Counted from the first letter of the stretch, positions 7,630 to 15,300 are shown. The stretch is DNA of 15,544 bases from Phycisphaerae bacterium (GCA_016935885.1 JAFGQA010000343.1:1-15544); one strand, 5' to 3'. Numbers and translations: made by a program. Notes: a model not told the origin generated them from the sequence alone.

Positions 7630-8573
7630 TGCTGTTTCCACCAGGATGAAGGAGGCTCGCCGGTGCGGAAACACTGGATCAGACCCGCGAGTCCCTCCTG
7701 CAAGCTGACCCGAGGCTCATAACCAAGCTCGCGTGCGGCCTTCGATGTATCCAGGCACCAACGGTACGTCTCCTGTGGATCTCTTCGGTCCAGATGCACG
7801 ATCCGAGTCTTCGTGTCGGGGACGAGTTCTATTGCGAGCCGGGCAAGATCTCGCATGGAAACGTCGAAGGGACCGCCAACATTGTATACGCCGGCACCCT
7901 GTTGGGCCGCGCTCATCAATGCGGATACTACGTCCCGCACATGCACGAAGGTCTGCGTCCGGTCGCCGCGCCCATACAATTCGATGTCTTGGCCCGAGAG
8001 GACCGCGCGTGCGAATCGAGGCAGGACCGTTGACTCTGCCATCCCCGGGCCGTAGGGCGAGGCGATCCGTAGCGACACAAGACGCCGTCCGGTTCTGCGT
8101 CGGACCTCTTCACCGATCAACTCCGCCGCCAGCTTGCTGGCGGCATAGGGGTGCGTCGGCGCCGTCGCATGATCCTCCCGGATTGGAAGATGAACTGGAA
8201 CACCGATCACCGAGATGCTCGACGCATTCACGAACGCATCGGCGGAGGACGCCTCAAAAAGATCCAGGAGCACCGAAGTGGCGAGTACATTCGTTCGCAC
8301 AAACGGGGCACATCCGATCGTGCGGGACTGCCGTGGGACATGAGCAGCCAGATGAAAGAACGCGGCCACTTCACCCGCCTGTGCAACCGCGTCGGCAAGC
8401 TGCTTCGGCTCATTCAGATCCGCCTTGAGCACGGTGATTCCGGGATCATCTCGCACAGAGATGGATCGCCGGCTGAGCGCGACGACTGTCCAGCCCTTCC
8501 GCCGTAAATGAACGACCAAATGGCTGCCGATGAATCCGACGGCACCCGTCACCAGTGCGCGTCCCTCAGCCAT
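7626..8573 (-). CDS. NAD-dependent epimerase/dehydratase (second extended SDR)
   Basis: A 315-residue extended SDR. The cofactor motif TGAVGFIG is at 9-16, the catalytic Ser region in VNASSISVIG (115-124), and Tyr143/Lys147 in PYAASK. SLRIASPYGPGM (167-178) and YGRGDRTQTFVHVRDV are the usual nucleotide-sugar signatures. It may be a 4-epimerase, a 4-ketoreductase or a dehydratase; the sequence does not decide. It is clearly different from the SDR at 3657-4679, so it is not a recent duplicate. An upstream in-frame extension to 8696 lies in the ATP-grasp gene and is ignored: ATG 8573 starts the fold and has AGGAGG at 8584-8589. It overlaps the ATP-grasp stop by 8 bp and the phosphoesterase start by 4 bp. 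Confidence 0.9.
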   Translation of the reverse strand: MAEGRALVTGAVGFIGSHLVVHLRRKGWTVVALSRRSISVRDDPGITVLKADLNEPKQLADAVAQAGEVAAFFHLAAHVPRQSRTIGCAPFVRTNVLATSVLLDLFEASSADAFVNASSISVIGVPVHLPIREDHATAPTHPYAASKLAAELIGEEVRRRTGRRLVSLRIASPYGPGMAESTVLPRFARAVLSGQDIELYGRGDRTQTFVHVRDVVSALMSAAQQGAGVYNVGGPFDVSMRDLARLAIELVPDTKTRIVHLDRRDPQETYRWCLDTSKAARELGYEPRVSLQEGLAGLIQCFRTGEPPSSWWKQQ

Positions 8574-9642
8574 GATCGGGAGGCCTCCTGATTCGCCGCA
8601 TGTCCTCGATCGGCACAATGATGTGCTGTAGCGCTCGTATCGCAGCCACGTCCGTTTGGTAATCGATGCGACCGAATCGAGTGCCGTGCAAGGCATTTCG
8701 GATCAGAACATCCGGTTCGTTGAATCCCACTTCAGCCCGGATGGAGGTCGTGCCGGAGAAACGGGGGTGGACCTCGAACACCTTGATGTCTCCGCTGGTC
8801 AAGCGGCATTGGATGTTCAACGGGCCTCGGGCCTCCAGAGCCAGTGCCAACTCTTCACACCGTCGTTGCACTATTCCATGGCGCACGATGAATCCCTGCG
8901 AGTAACCCGTTGACAGCGCGTATCGGCGTCCGCCCACCGTGCGTTGCGCCCCGAGTGACAGCCCGATGATCTTCCGGTGGAGGACGATCGAGTCGATCAG
9001 CTCGCCGTCTTGCCCAACCATCACTCCCACCGTGTACTCGTCATCGGGGGTCGCGACATACTCTTGGAGAATCACGTCGTCTGTGGCCTCATCCAAATAA
9101 CGCCGCACCTCCTCAGGATTGACCAGGAGGGCCACGTTGCGCGACCCGCCGGACGCAGTGCAGGGCTTGCCAACCAGGGGCCAGCCGACTTCGTCTGCCA
9201 GTGCGCGCCATGTCTCGCGGCCGGCGGTCCGTGGCGTCGCAAACCCATGTTCGTTCAGCCAAGTGGTCAGCCTTGCCTTGTGGCTGCACAGAGCTACCAC
9301 CCCCGGTGGATTGCCGATGAGCCGGCATCCCGCGCTCTCGATCATCTTTCGGTGCTCGGCCAACACCTGGACTTCAGGCTCGGTACCCGGCAGCAGGATC
9401 TCGACGCGCTCTTGGGCAATGATCCCGATGATCGCTGCCATGTAGCCTGGGTCTCTCGCCAGAGGCACTAGGTAGGAAGCGTCGCTCATATAAAGGCCGA
9501 AGGAGAAGCCATCAGCATCCGCGGCAACGACTCTGTAGGATGTGCCTAATAGCCTGATGGCATGGAGGATCTGGTGTCCCACGGAGCGCCCCCCGACACC
9601 CGTGATCAGCACACATGGACGCGACTCCTGATACCTGCTCAT
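8566..9642 (-). CDS. ATP-grasp ligase, carbamoyl-phosphate-synthase-like
   Basis: A 358-residue ATP-grasp protein. ATP-grasp enzymes activate a carboxylate as acyl phosphate and join it to an amine or similar group. A pre-ATP-grasp Rossmann-like part ([12 protein letters not shown], 11-22) is followed by [18 protein letters not shown] (120-137), the ATP-binding lysine Lys159 and glycine loop TASGGSRNV (162-170), Glu194 in [13 protein letters not shown] at 273-280, and the metal-binding end [11 protein letters not shown] (289-299), where the common Asn is His292. Layout is like PylC/CarB-related single-domain ligases found in polysaccharide loci. The substrate is unknown. The gene begins with an ATGA overlap with the WbpE-like aminotransferase stop, so a sugar carboxylate or an amino sugar from that pathway is a reasonable guess. 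Confidence 0.85.
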   Translation of the reverse strand: MSRYQESRPCVLITGVGGRSVGHQILHAIRLLGTSYRVVAADADGFSFGLYMSDASYLVPLARDPGYMAAIIGIIAQERVEILLPGTEPEVQVLAEHRKMIESAGCRLIGNPPGVVALCSHKARLTTWLNEHGFATPRTAGRETWRALADEVGWPLVGKPCTASGGSRNVALLVNPEEVRRYLDEATDDVILQEYVATPDDEYTVGVMVGQDGELIDSIVLHRKIIGLSLGAQRTVGGRRYALSTGYSQGFIVRHGIVQRRCEELALALEARGPLNIQCRLTSGDIKVFEVHPRFSGTTSIRAEVGFNEPDVLIRNALHGTRFGRIDYQTDVAAIRALQHIIVPIEDMRRIRRPPDHG

Positions 9643-10760
9643 CTCTTAGACTCAAGCGTACCCTGATTCACCTGATTCTTGATGGTTCGGCACACTACAT
9701 CGATCTGCTCTCGCGTCAACTCAGCAAACATCGGCAGCGACAACTCCTCGCGCGCCAGTTGCTCCGAGGCCGGGAAGTCGCCTGCCTTGTAGCCCAGGTC
9801 GCCGTACGCGGATAGCAGATGCACGGGATCCGGGTAGTGTTTTCCGCTTTGAATCTCGCGCTCCGCCAGGGCAACTTGCAGCGCGTCGCGCGCGGGGCTG
9901 CGAACGGCATAGATGTGGAAAACGTGCCGCGAATCAGGCGCCACGAACGGCGGCTGCACGCCGCTGTCGGCCAGTCGTTCCGTGTAGCGCGCTGCGCAAG
10001 CTCGCCGCGCCTCGGTCCACCCATCGAGCCGCCGCAGTTTCACGCGCAGGATAGCGCCCTGGATGCCGTCCATTCGGTAGTTAAACGCCTTCAGGACGTG
10101 CTCGTACTTCTTCTTCTGTCCCCAATCACGGAGCATGCGGGCCTTCTCGGCGTATTCAGCGTTGTTTGTCACCACGCAGCCGGCCTCGCCGTAGGCCCCC
10201 AGGTTCTTGCCGGGGTAGAAGCTGAAACCGGCGACGTCACCGAGGCCGCCGGTCCGGCGCCCCTTGTACTCGGCCCCGTGCGCCTGGGCCGCGTCTTCGA
10301 TGACCTTCAGGTTGTGCTTCTTGGCGATCGTCAGGATCGGATCCATGTCCGCGGGCTGGCCGTACAGATGCACGGGAAGAATGGCCTTGGTCTTCGTATT
10401 GATGGCCGCCTCGATCTTCGTCGGATCGATCGTGTAGCGTTGCGGATCCATGTCGACGAACACGGGCCGGGCGCCCGTGTATTCGATCGCCGCCACGCTC
10501 GCCACGAAGGTCATCGGGCAGGTGATCACCTCGTCGCCGGGGCCGATGCCCGCCGCGAGCATGGCCAAGTGCAGCGCGCTCGTCCCGGAGTTGACGGCGA
10601 CGGCGTGCTCGGCTCCGCAGTAGGCGCCGAACTCCTCCTCGAACGCCGCCACCTCCCGCCCGAGGGCAAACTGGCAGCTTTCCAACACCCGCCCGATCGC
10701 GGATTGCACTTCGTCTTGGATGGATCGGTATTGTGCCCTAAGATCAAGAAAAGGGATCAT
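9639..10760 (-). CDS. DegT-family aminotransferase, WbpE/WlbC-like
   Basis: A 373-residue PLP-dependent sugar aminotransferase. It starts [17 protein letters not shown] and shows NSGTSALH at 57-64, [12 protein letters not shown] at 74-85, [11 protein letters not shown] at 96-106, Asp156 in [11 protein letters not shown], and the Schiff-base Lys185 in [14 protein letters not shown]. That last motif is common to 3-amino-sugar aminotransferases such as WbpE/WlbC (UDP-2-acetamido-2-deoxy-3-oxo-glucuronate) and QdtB/FdtB. With the WbpB- and WbpD-like genes upstream, the WbpE role is the best fit. It differs strongly from the aminotransferase at 2450-3664. ATG 10760 has AGGAA 7 nt upstream. It is the first gene after a 357-bp gap with a good promoter, and it overlaps the ATP-grasp start (ATGA). 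Confidence 0.9.
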   Translation of the reverse strand: MIPFLDLRAQYRSIQDEVQSAIGRVLESCQFALGREVAAFEEEFGAYCGAEHAVAVNSGTSALHLAMLAAGIGPGDEVITCPMTFVASVAAIEYTGARPVFVDMDPQRYTIDPTKIEAAINTKTKAILPVHLYGQPADMDPILTIAKKHNLKVIEDAAQAHGAEYKGRRTGGLGDVAGFSFYPGKNLGAYGEAGCVVTNNAEYAEKARMLRDWGQKKKYEHVLKAFNYRMDGIQGAILRVKLRRLDGWTEARRACAARYTERLADSGVQPPFVAPDSRHVFHIYAVRSPARDALQVALAEREIQSGKHYPDPVHLLSAYGDLGYKAGDFPASEQLAREELSLPMFAELTREQIDVVCRTIKNQVNQGTLESKR

Positions 10761-10865
10761 TGCTCGGTTCCTGAAAGCGGGTGCTCGCCTGGTTTCTGTT
10801 CACAGCCTACGACTTCAATGCCGGTGAACTGATGGGAGCCACAGGCGGCTTGCCTGCACGCGTTC

Positions 10866-10886
10866 ACTGGCGGACAAGCCGCCAGT
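10866..10886. repeat. Hairpin, 8-bp stem and 5-nt loop
   Basis: Arms ACTGGCGG (10866-10873) and CCGCCAGT (10879-10886) pair perfectly around the loop ACAAG. The same hairpin appears at 140-160 with arms ACTGGCAG and CTGCCAGT around GCAAG: the seventh base pair changes from A-T to G-C, keeping the stem. Both are followed by GGCAC. It would form in the leader RNA of the aminotransferase gene. There is no T-run after it. Confidence 0.75.
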
Positions 10887-10985
10887 GGCACCCCAGCCAG
10901 TGGCACCCCAGCCAGTGGCACCCCAGCCAGTGGCAGCCCCGCCCGCGGCACCCGCACGAGTGGCACGCCCGTGCGTTGGCAGGTC
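10881..10985. repeat. Tandem repeat, 15-bp unit GCCAGTGGCACCCCA
   Basis: Three identical units (10881-10895, 10896-10910, 10911-10925) are followed by one with two changes (10926-10940) and then two or three decayed units. The GGCA core keeps strict 15-bp spacing for six units and slips by one at the seventh (10977). Its core GTGGCAC is the same box that flanks the hairpins elsewhere in the window. Confidence 0.9.
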
Positions 10986-11062
10986 ATCATTTCACCTGTC
11001 TCGGACAACGAGCGTCTCCCCCACACCCGCCTGCTGGTCTCGTTGCCGGGAGCCGGACTCGT

Positions 11063-11098
11063 TCGTCGGATTATCCGTGGGAGCGATCTGCGTGTCAA
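11063..11098 (-). promoter_or_regulatory. Sigma-70-type promoter for the WbpE-like gene run
   Basis: On the minus strand, TTGACA (11093-11098) is 17 nt from GATAAT (11070-11075): six of six and five of six matches to consensus at ideal spacing, unusual in such GC-rich DNA. The expected start is near 11063, giving a leader of about 300 nt before ATG 10760. It lies just after the stop of the GT-C gene, so the aminotransferase-to-glycosyltransferase run can be transcribed on its own. A second TTGACA overlaps that stop codon (11116-11121), 23 bp away, with no matching -10. Confidence 0.65.
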
Positions 11099-11117
11099 CA
11101 CGGCGCCCTGCGGCGTG

Positions 11118-13511
11118 TCAATACAGCACCTTGCGGCCGTCCTTGAAACGGACCCACAGATGGATGTTGAAGCGGGCCCGGTTGCGGTCCAACTCGCGCG
11201 AGAGAAACGTCTTCTCGATCGAACGCGCCAGTTCCATCCTCTTCCAGTTTGTGGCTCGGGCATCAAACGACCCCGCGTCCGGGTCGCCGAACCGGCTCTT
11301 GACGAGGTCACTCGTCAACTCCAACGGCTGGCGCAGCCGCCAGTCTTTCAGCACGAGCCAGCGGTAGAGCGAACGACGTAGCGTGGGCCCGTGGATCACT
11401 CCGTCCGGATTCACAAACGTGCCGCCGACGTAGACATCCGGGACGTCGTCGTCGGTCAGCAGTCCGGTATCGAGGGCGATGTCGATCACAACCACGTTTC
11501 GGCTGGCGATGTCGACCAGATCGGCCGGCAGCAGCCACCACTGCTGGTACGTCCGCAGGGGGTGGTGAAAGGCGACGCGAGGGTAGAGCCCCTCCACCCA
11601 ACCTGGCATCAACTGATCGTTGTGTCCACTCTGTGTGATCAGGGCCTCGCTCGCCGGCCGGCCGCCGAAAAGTGGCCGGGGCTTGTTGTTGACCGAGAAC
11701 TTGAGGGGCGGCCGCGCCTCGTCGGTCTTCAGATCGATCAGCCAATAGGCCGACACCACCTCGTCCTGCCGAATCGGATTCGGGATGCGGATCTCCTGCC
11801 GGGCCGGTAGTCGAAGGTCCACCGTCCAGGCCCGCCAGCACGGATCGGAGCCCGTGTACGCGTGCGACGCGAGCAGAAGAGCGAAGATGACCGCCGGGAC
11901 CAGTCCGACGATGGCCGCCCGCGGCGTACCGAGTGTGGGCCGCGCCAACAACAACACGATTACTCCCCATCCGAAGTCGAGCCCGAGCACCAGTATCGTG
12001 GAAAGCACCGCCAAGGTGAACGGATGAGCTTCGGGCAGAGGCGTTGCGAGATGGGCGAGTGGGCATGCAAACCATACAAACAGCGTCGCTGCCAGACCGA
12101 TCGTCAGCAGTACACTAGTACGCGGCCGTGGGCCCTCGGCGAACGTTTGGGCAGAGAAACTGTCCGTGGCACTCGTGGCATATAAGTCGCCCGTGGCATA
12201 CCTGCGCGAAGGCACTGGCATACGAGCCGCCCGTGACACCCGAGCGCGCGGGCGCACCCAACTCCAGGCGTTGTCAATGAAGAATGCGGCCAACAAAAAC
12301 ACAATCGGCATGAACGGCAAGGCGTGCCGCAGTTCTATCCACTTGATCCACATGACGGCAAACGGCGGAATCAACAATAGCAACAAGCCCCACTGGCGCC
12401 ACCGAATGAAGGCCAGACCAAGCCCCGCGATACCGAGGATGACCAACGTACGTTTGATCGCGTGCATCACCGCGTCCGGCGCGTGCTGAAACCCCAACCA
12501 TAGCGTCTCGGCGTACCAGACGTGTGAGAAGACCAGGTCAAGTGCAACGGCCACGGGGTAGAGGAGCGGTACTTCGTCGAGCCAGCGGTCGCCCATCCCC
12601 TTCAAGCTGCCCTTGTCGGGATACCAGCCAACGAAATCCGGATCGCAGGCCTTGTTCATCACCTCCAGCATGCGCTCGACGCCACGTGATCCGACCACAG
12701 AATCCACGCCCAGTCGCGCCGCGCCCGCTCGCCACGCGGCCAGCCCCAGGAACAGGGGCACGGCGAAGGCTGCGGTCAGCCCGATCCGTCGCCGCCGTGA
12801 ACGACTCGGGCCGGTGAGCAAGATACCAGCGACCAGGAACGGCACCGAGGGCAGCAGCGTGGAGCGTGAAAGCACGGCGCAGACCGCGACCAATCCTCCC
12901 AGCAGCAGCCACGCCCAACGGCCGGTCTGCAACCCACGGAGCAGGGCGGCCAGCATCATCATCTGAAGGAAGATGGCCAGGTTCTCGCTCAGGGCATGAC
13001 CTGTGTACACGATGAGCGCCGGATACGCCGCCGTGAGCAGCGCCGCGATGATGCCGGCGCGGTGGCTGGCTACCCGTTTGCCGACCAGGTACACCAGTAC
13101 GCAGGTCAGCGCGCCCATCACAGCCTGGACGGACCTCAGCAACCACACATGGCTCGGCCAGCACTCGAAGGGAAGCAGGGAGAACAGAACTCCCAGGAAG
13201 GCCGGATAGCCCGGGCCGCGTGAGCCGAAATAGTATCTCGCCTTCTCGGTGCTCCGGTCATCCCGCTCAACCTGGCCGGAAACCCACAGTGCGACGCCAC
13301 AGTAACTGCTTTGATCAAACTGCAGCGGGGCCGGCGCGAAGTACGCCAGGTAGAACAGCCGCAACGCACACGCGATCAGGAAGATAAGCAACAACCAACG
13401 TCGCTCGATGCGACGGCGGTCTGTTGCGTCGCGGCTGACATCCGGCGCTGGACAACCCTCCTCCGCATCCGTGGCGTGGGATATCAATGCAGTGCTCACG
13501 CGGCGTACCAC
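11118..13511 (-). CDS. GT-C family membrane glycosyltransferase (GT39/PMT-like), with in-frame repeat
   Basis: A 797-residue polytopic membrane protein, probably using a polyprenyl-phosphate sugar donor. A Ser/Arg-rich ~35-residue N-terminal part is followed by a membrane segment (39-57) and an outside loop with FDQSSY (65-70), whose Asp66 sits where the catalytic acid is expected, then RGPGYPAFLGVLF (98-110), the usual second-helix motif. About ten hydrophobic segments follow to residue ~560, then a ~240-residue soluble C-terminal domain like that of the GT-C gene at 404-2422. Start is GTG 13511; the codon before it is TAG and only a weak GGTGA lies upstream, so GTG at codon 5 is possible. 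A hydrophilic loop (about 423-451) is encoded by GTGGCA-type repeat DNA. The gap to the oxidoreductase is 84 bp. Substrates unknown. Confidence 0.85.
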   Translation of the reverse strand: MVRRVSTALISHATDAEEGCPAPDVSRDATDRRRIERRWLLLIFLIACALRLFYLAYFAPAPLQFDQSSYCGVALWVSGQVERDDRSTEKARYYFGSRGPGYPAFLGVLFSLLPFECWPSHVWLLRSVQAVMGALTCVLVYLVGKRVASHRAGIIAALLTAAYPALIVYTGHALSENLAIFLQMMMLAALLRGLQTGRWAWLLLGGLVAVCAVLSRSTLLPSVPFLVAGILLTGPSRSRRRRIGLTAAFAVPLFLGLAAWRAGAARLGVDSVVGSRGVERMLEVMNKACDPDFVGWYPDKGSLKGMGDRWLDEVPLLYPVAVALDLVFSHVWYAETLWLGFQHAPDAVMHAIKRTLVILGIAGLGLAFIRWRQWGLLLLLIPPFAVMWIKWIELRHALPFMPIVFLLAAFFIDNAWSWVRPRARVSRAARMPVPSRRYATGDLYATSATDSFSAQTFAEGPRPRTSVLLTIGLAATLFVWFACPLAHLATPLPEAHPFTLAVLSTILVLGLDFGWGVIVLLLARPTLGTPRAAIVGLVPAVIFALLLASHAYTGSDPCWRAWTVDLRLPARQEIRIPNPIRQDEVVSAYWLIDLKTDEARPPLKFSVNNKPRPLFGGRPASEALITQSGHNDQLMPGWVEGLYPRVAFHHPLRTYQQWWLLPADLVDIASRNVVVIDIALDTGLLTDDDVPDVYVGGTFVNPDGVIHGPTLRRSLYRWLVLKDWRLRQPLELTSDLVKSRFGDPDAGSFDARATNWKRMELARSIEKTFLSRELDRNRARFNIHLWVRFKDGRKVLY
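12162..12240. repeat. GTGGCA-type repeat inside a coding region
   Basis: Within the GT-C gene, the box TGGCA recurs several times and two 23-bp units, 12176-12198 and 12216-12238, match at 19 of 23 positions with a 40-bp period. On the minus strand this is read through in frame as part of a polar loop between membrane segments. Its box and composition match the intergenic repeats of this window, so it looks like repeat DNA that entered the gene without breaking the frame. Confidence 0.6.
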
Positions 13512-13595
13512 CTACGGATTTCACCGCACAGCGTCCACGGACGCGAAGCGCGTGCCATGGCGATCGAGCAGTGCCCGCCTCACGCGACGCTGGGA

Positions 13596-14606
13596 TCAGC
13601 CAAGTTCCACCGGCTTGCCTCGCTGTTCGAGCGACGCAGCGGCTGCTTCGAGAATCTGCACGACCCGCAGACCAGCCTGGGCGTCTGTGATCGGCGTCTT
13701 CTTGCTCTCGATGCAATCCACGAAGTGGGCGGCCTGGGCACGCAGCGCCTCCGTCCCGTCAAGCTTCGGCGCTATCATGTCGCCCGTACGGTAGCCGATG
13801 AGCTGCTGATGACGGCTCTCGGCGCTGTCCGAGATGGTGATGCCTTTGTCGTAGATCTTGATCTTCTCGCTGGGTTCCAGGTCGTCGTAGACGATCATCT
13901 GGCGGCTGCCACCGATCAAGGTCTGCCGCACTTTGACCGGCGCCAGCCAGTTGACGTGGACGTGCCCGATCAGATTGTCTTCGCAATAGACTGTCAGGTA
14001 GGCCACGTTCGCCGGCTGGCCGGGGACGTGGCTCGTGCCGGTCGCCGAGACGGCCTGCGCGCGGGACGTCAACGTATAGTCCATGATCGACAGGTCGTGC
14101 ACGGCCAGATCCCAAAGCACGCTGACGTCGTGCTGGAACAAACCGAGGTTGACGCGCACGGAATCGTAGTAGTAGATGTCGCCGAGGCTGCCGCTGCTGA
14201 CCAAATCATGGATCTTGCGGACTGCGCCGGTGTATACGAATGTGTGATCGACCATCAGCGTCCGCTTTCGCTTCTCGGCTTCGTCGATCAACTTCTTGAT
14301 CTGCTCCGAATTGGACGCTATCGGTTTCTCGACGAGCACGTGCTTGTTAGCTCGGAGGGCTTGCAGGGCCAGCTCGAAATGTGCCGAAACGGGCGTTGCG
14401 ATAACGATCGCGTCAACCTTTGGATCGCGAGCCAGTTCTCCCGGATCCGTCGTCGTCTTCACGCCCGGGTAGCTCCGCTGCACGAGCTTCAGCCGGTCCC
14501 CGTCGAGGTCGCACACGCATGCGAGGTTGGCCTCCGGCAAGCCGGCGTAGTTGCGAACCAGGTTGGGGCCCCAGTAGCCATAGCCGATCACTCCGATGTT
14601 GATCAT
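13596..14606 (-). CDS. Gfo/Idh/MocA oxidoreductase, WbpB/WlbA-like
   Basis: A 336-residue NAD-dependent sugar oxidoreductase. The N-terminal Rossmann fold carries GVIGYGYWGPN (5-15), VCDLD (31-35), and the catalytic-site motif VEKP (92-95, Lys94). The C-terminal sheet domain has DHTFVYTGAV (120-129) and WDLAVHDL (165-172), whose His170 is the likely catalytic His. These fit WbpB/WlbA, which oxidises C3 of UDP-N-acetylglucosaminuronate before amination. Next to a WbpD-like acetyltransferase (ATGA overlap) and with a WbpE-like aminotransferase nearby, that role is the best reading; other sugar dehydrogenases of the family remain possible. ATG 14606 begins exactly at the fold. Confidence 0.88.
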   Translation of the reverse strand: MINIGVIGYGYWGPNLVRNYAGLPEANLACVCDLDGDRLKLVQRSYPGVKTTTDPGELARDPKVDAIVIATPVSAHFELALQALRANKHVLVEKPIASNSEQIKKLIDEAEKRKRTLMVDHTFVYTGAVRKIHDLVSSGSLGDIYYYDSVRVNLGLFQHDVSVLWDLAVHDLSIMDYTLTSRAQAVSATGTSHVPGQPANVAYLTVYCEDNLIGHVHVNWLAPVKVRQTLIGGSRQMIVYDDLEPSEKIKIYDKGITISDSAESRHQQLIGYRTGDMIAPKLDGTEALRAQAAHFVDCIESKKTPITDAQAGLRVVQILEAAAASLEQRGKPVELG

Positions 14607-15091
14607 CTCGTTTTCTCCTGATCGTTCACATTTCCTGCAACCTTGGCCGGCACGCCGACGGCGATCGTGCCCGCCGGCACATCGCGTGTGACCACCGCCC
14701 CGGCTCCCACCAATGCCCGCTCACCAATCGTCACGCCACACATGATGACACTGCCGCTGCCAAGTGATGCGCCTCGCTTCACGCGCGTTGGGATGACCTC
14801 CCAGTCGACTTCGGTTTGGAGAGTCCCGCCCGGCGCGGTGGCTCGCGGATAGCGGTCGTTGATAAACACCACGTTGTGCCCGACGAACACCTCGTCTTCG
14901 ATTGTGACGCCCTCGCAAATGAAGGTGTGGGACGAGACCTTGCACCGTTTTCCGATCGTGGCGTTCTTCTGAATCTCAACGAAGGCGCCGATCTTGGTCT
15001 CATCACCCACCGTACACCCGTACAGATTCACGAGGTCGGGTTGGAAGATCAGCACGCCTTCGCCTAGGCGTACGCTATCGGCTATCGGCAT
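14603..15091 (-). CDS. Left-handed beta-helix N-acetyltransferase, WbpD/WlbB-like
   Basis: A 162-residue hexapeptide-repeat acyltransferase, expected to work as a trimer with acetyl-CoA. Hexapeptide turns run from about residue 25 to 75 and 105 to 150, broken by a loop with SSHTFICEGVTIEDEVFVG and FINDRYPRA (76-84), a pattern I know from WbpD/WlbB, which acetylates the 3-amino group of UDP-GlcNAc3NA. VGAGAVVTRDVPAG and GVPAK at the end are typical of the fold. A TTG codon at 15094 is in frame, but ATG 15091 is preferred: GGAG at 15099-15102 lies 7 nt before it. It is the first gene of the cluster in the window and overlaps the oxidoreductase by ATGA. Confidence 0.9.
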   Translation of the reverse strand: MPIADSVRLGEGVLIFQPDLVNLYGCTVGDETKIGAFVEIQKNATIGKRCKVSSHTFICEGVTIEDEVFVGHNVVFINDRYPRATAPGGTLQTEVDWEVIPTRVKRGASLGSGSVIMCGVTIGERALVGAGAVVTRDVPAGTIAVGVPAKVAGNVNDQEKTR

Positions 15092-15227
15092 CAACGAACT
15101 CCGTTGCCAGAACGCCGTTCATAAACGGTCTTGCCTCGCCTCACAGGGCGGTGCGCCGGCCGCCCTCGGTGCATCCGGCTCGCAAGAGTCGTCACCGTAT
15201 GAAGCGGCGCGCTGACAGAGGCCAGGC

Positions 15228-15256
15228 ATGCTACTTCGGCCACCAGCAAATAGCAA
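15228..15256 (-). promoter_or_regulatory. Weak candidate promoter before the acetyltransferase
   Basis: On the minus strand, TTGCTA (15251-15256) and TAGCAT (15228-15233) are 17 nt apart, each with four of six consensus matches. Position suits the first gene of the cluster, with a leader of about 130 nt. Matches this weak occur by chance. Confidence 0.25.
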
Positions 15257-15300
15257 ACCCCTGGCTGCCGCACGCTCGATGAGGAGGTCCTGCCACTCCC

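Larger units (their letters stand above)
10761..11117. other. 357-bp intergenic gap: promoter plus repeat-filled leader
   Basis: This gap separates the GT-C gene (stop at 11118) from the WbpE-like gene. It contains a near-consensus minus-strand promoter (11070-11098), a hairpin (10866-10886), and a period-15 tandem repeat (10881-10985). A short minus-strand frame ending at 10757 runs through it without stops, but only because the repeat unit is a multiple of three; it reads as a GVPLA repeat and I do not count it as a gene. Confidence 0.7.

Noticed and set aside
9819..10832. 337-codon plus-strand open frame
   Set aside because: Antisense to the WbpE-like aminotransferase; composition is that of a mirrored gene.
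10881..10985. CRISPR array
   Set aside because: Units are 15 bp and directly adjacent, with no spacers and no cas genes.
10757..11311. Minus-strand frame with GVPLA pentapeptide repeats that ends on the aminotransferase start (ATGA)
   Set aside because: The pentapeptide repeat is the translation of the 15-bp tandem repeat, and the upstream part is out of frame in the GT-C gene. The ATGA join is likely chance. A short start inside the leader is possible but has no support.
13311..14621. 436-codon plus-strand open frame
   Set aside because: It is antisense to the oxidoreductase and the N-terminus of the GT-C gene, both with clear motifs. Long antisense frames are expected in GC-rich coding DNA; its translation has no recognisable motif.
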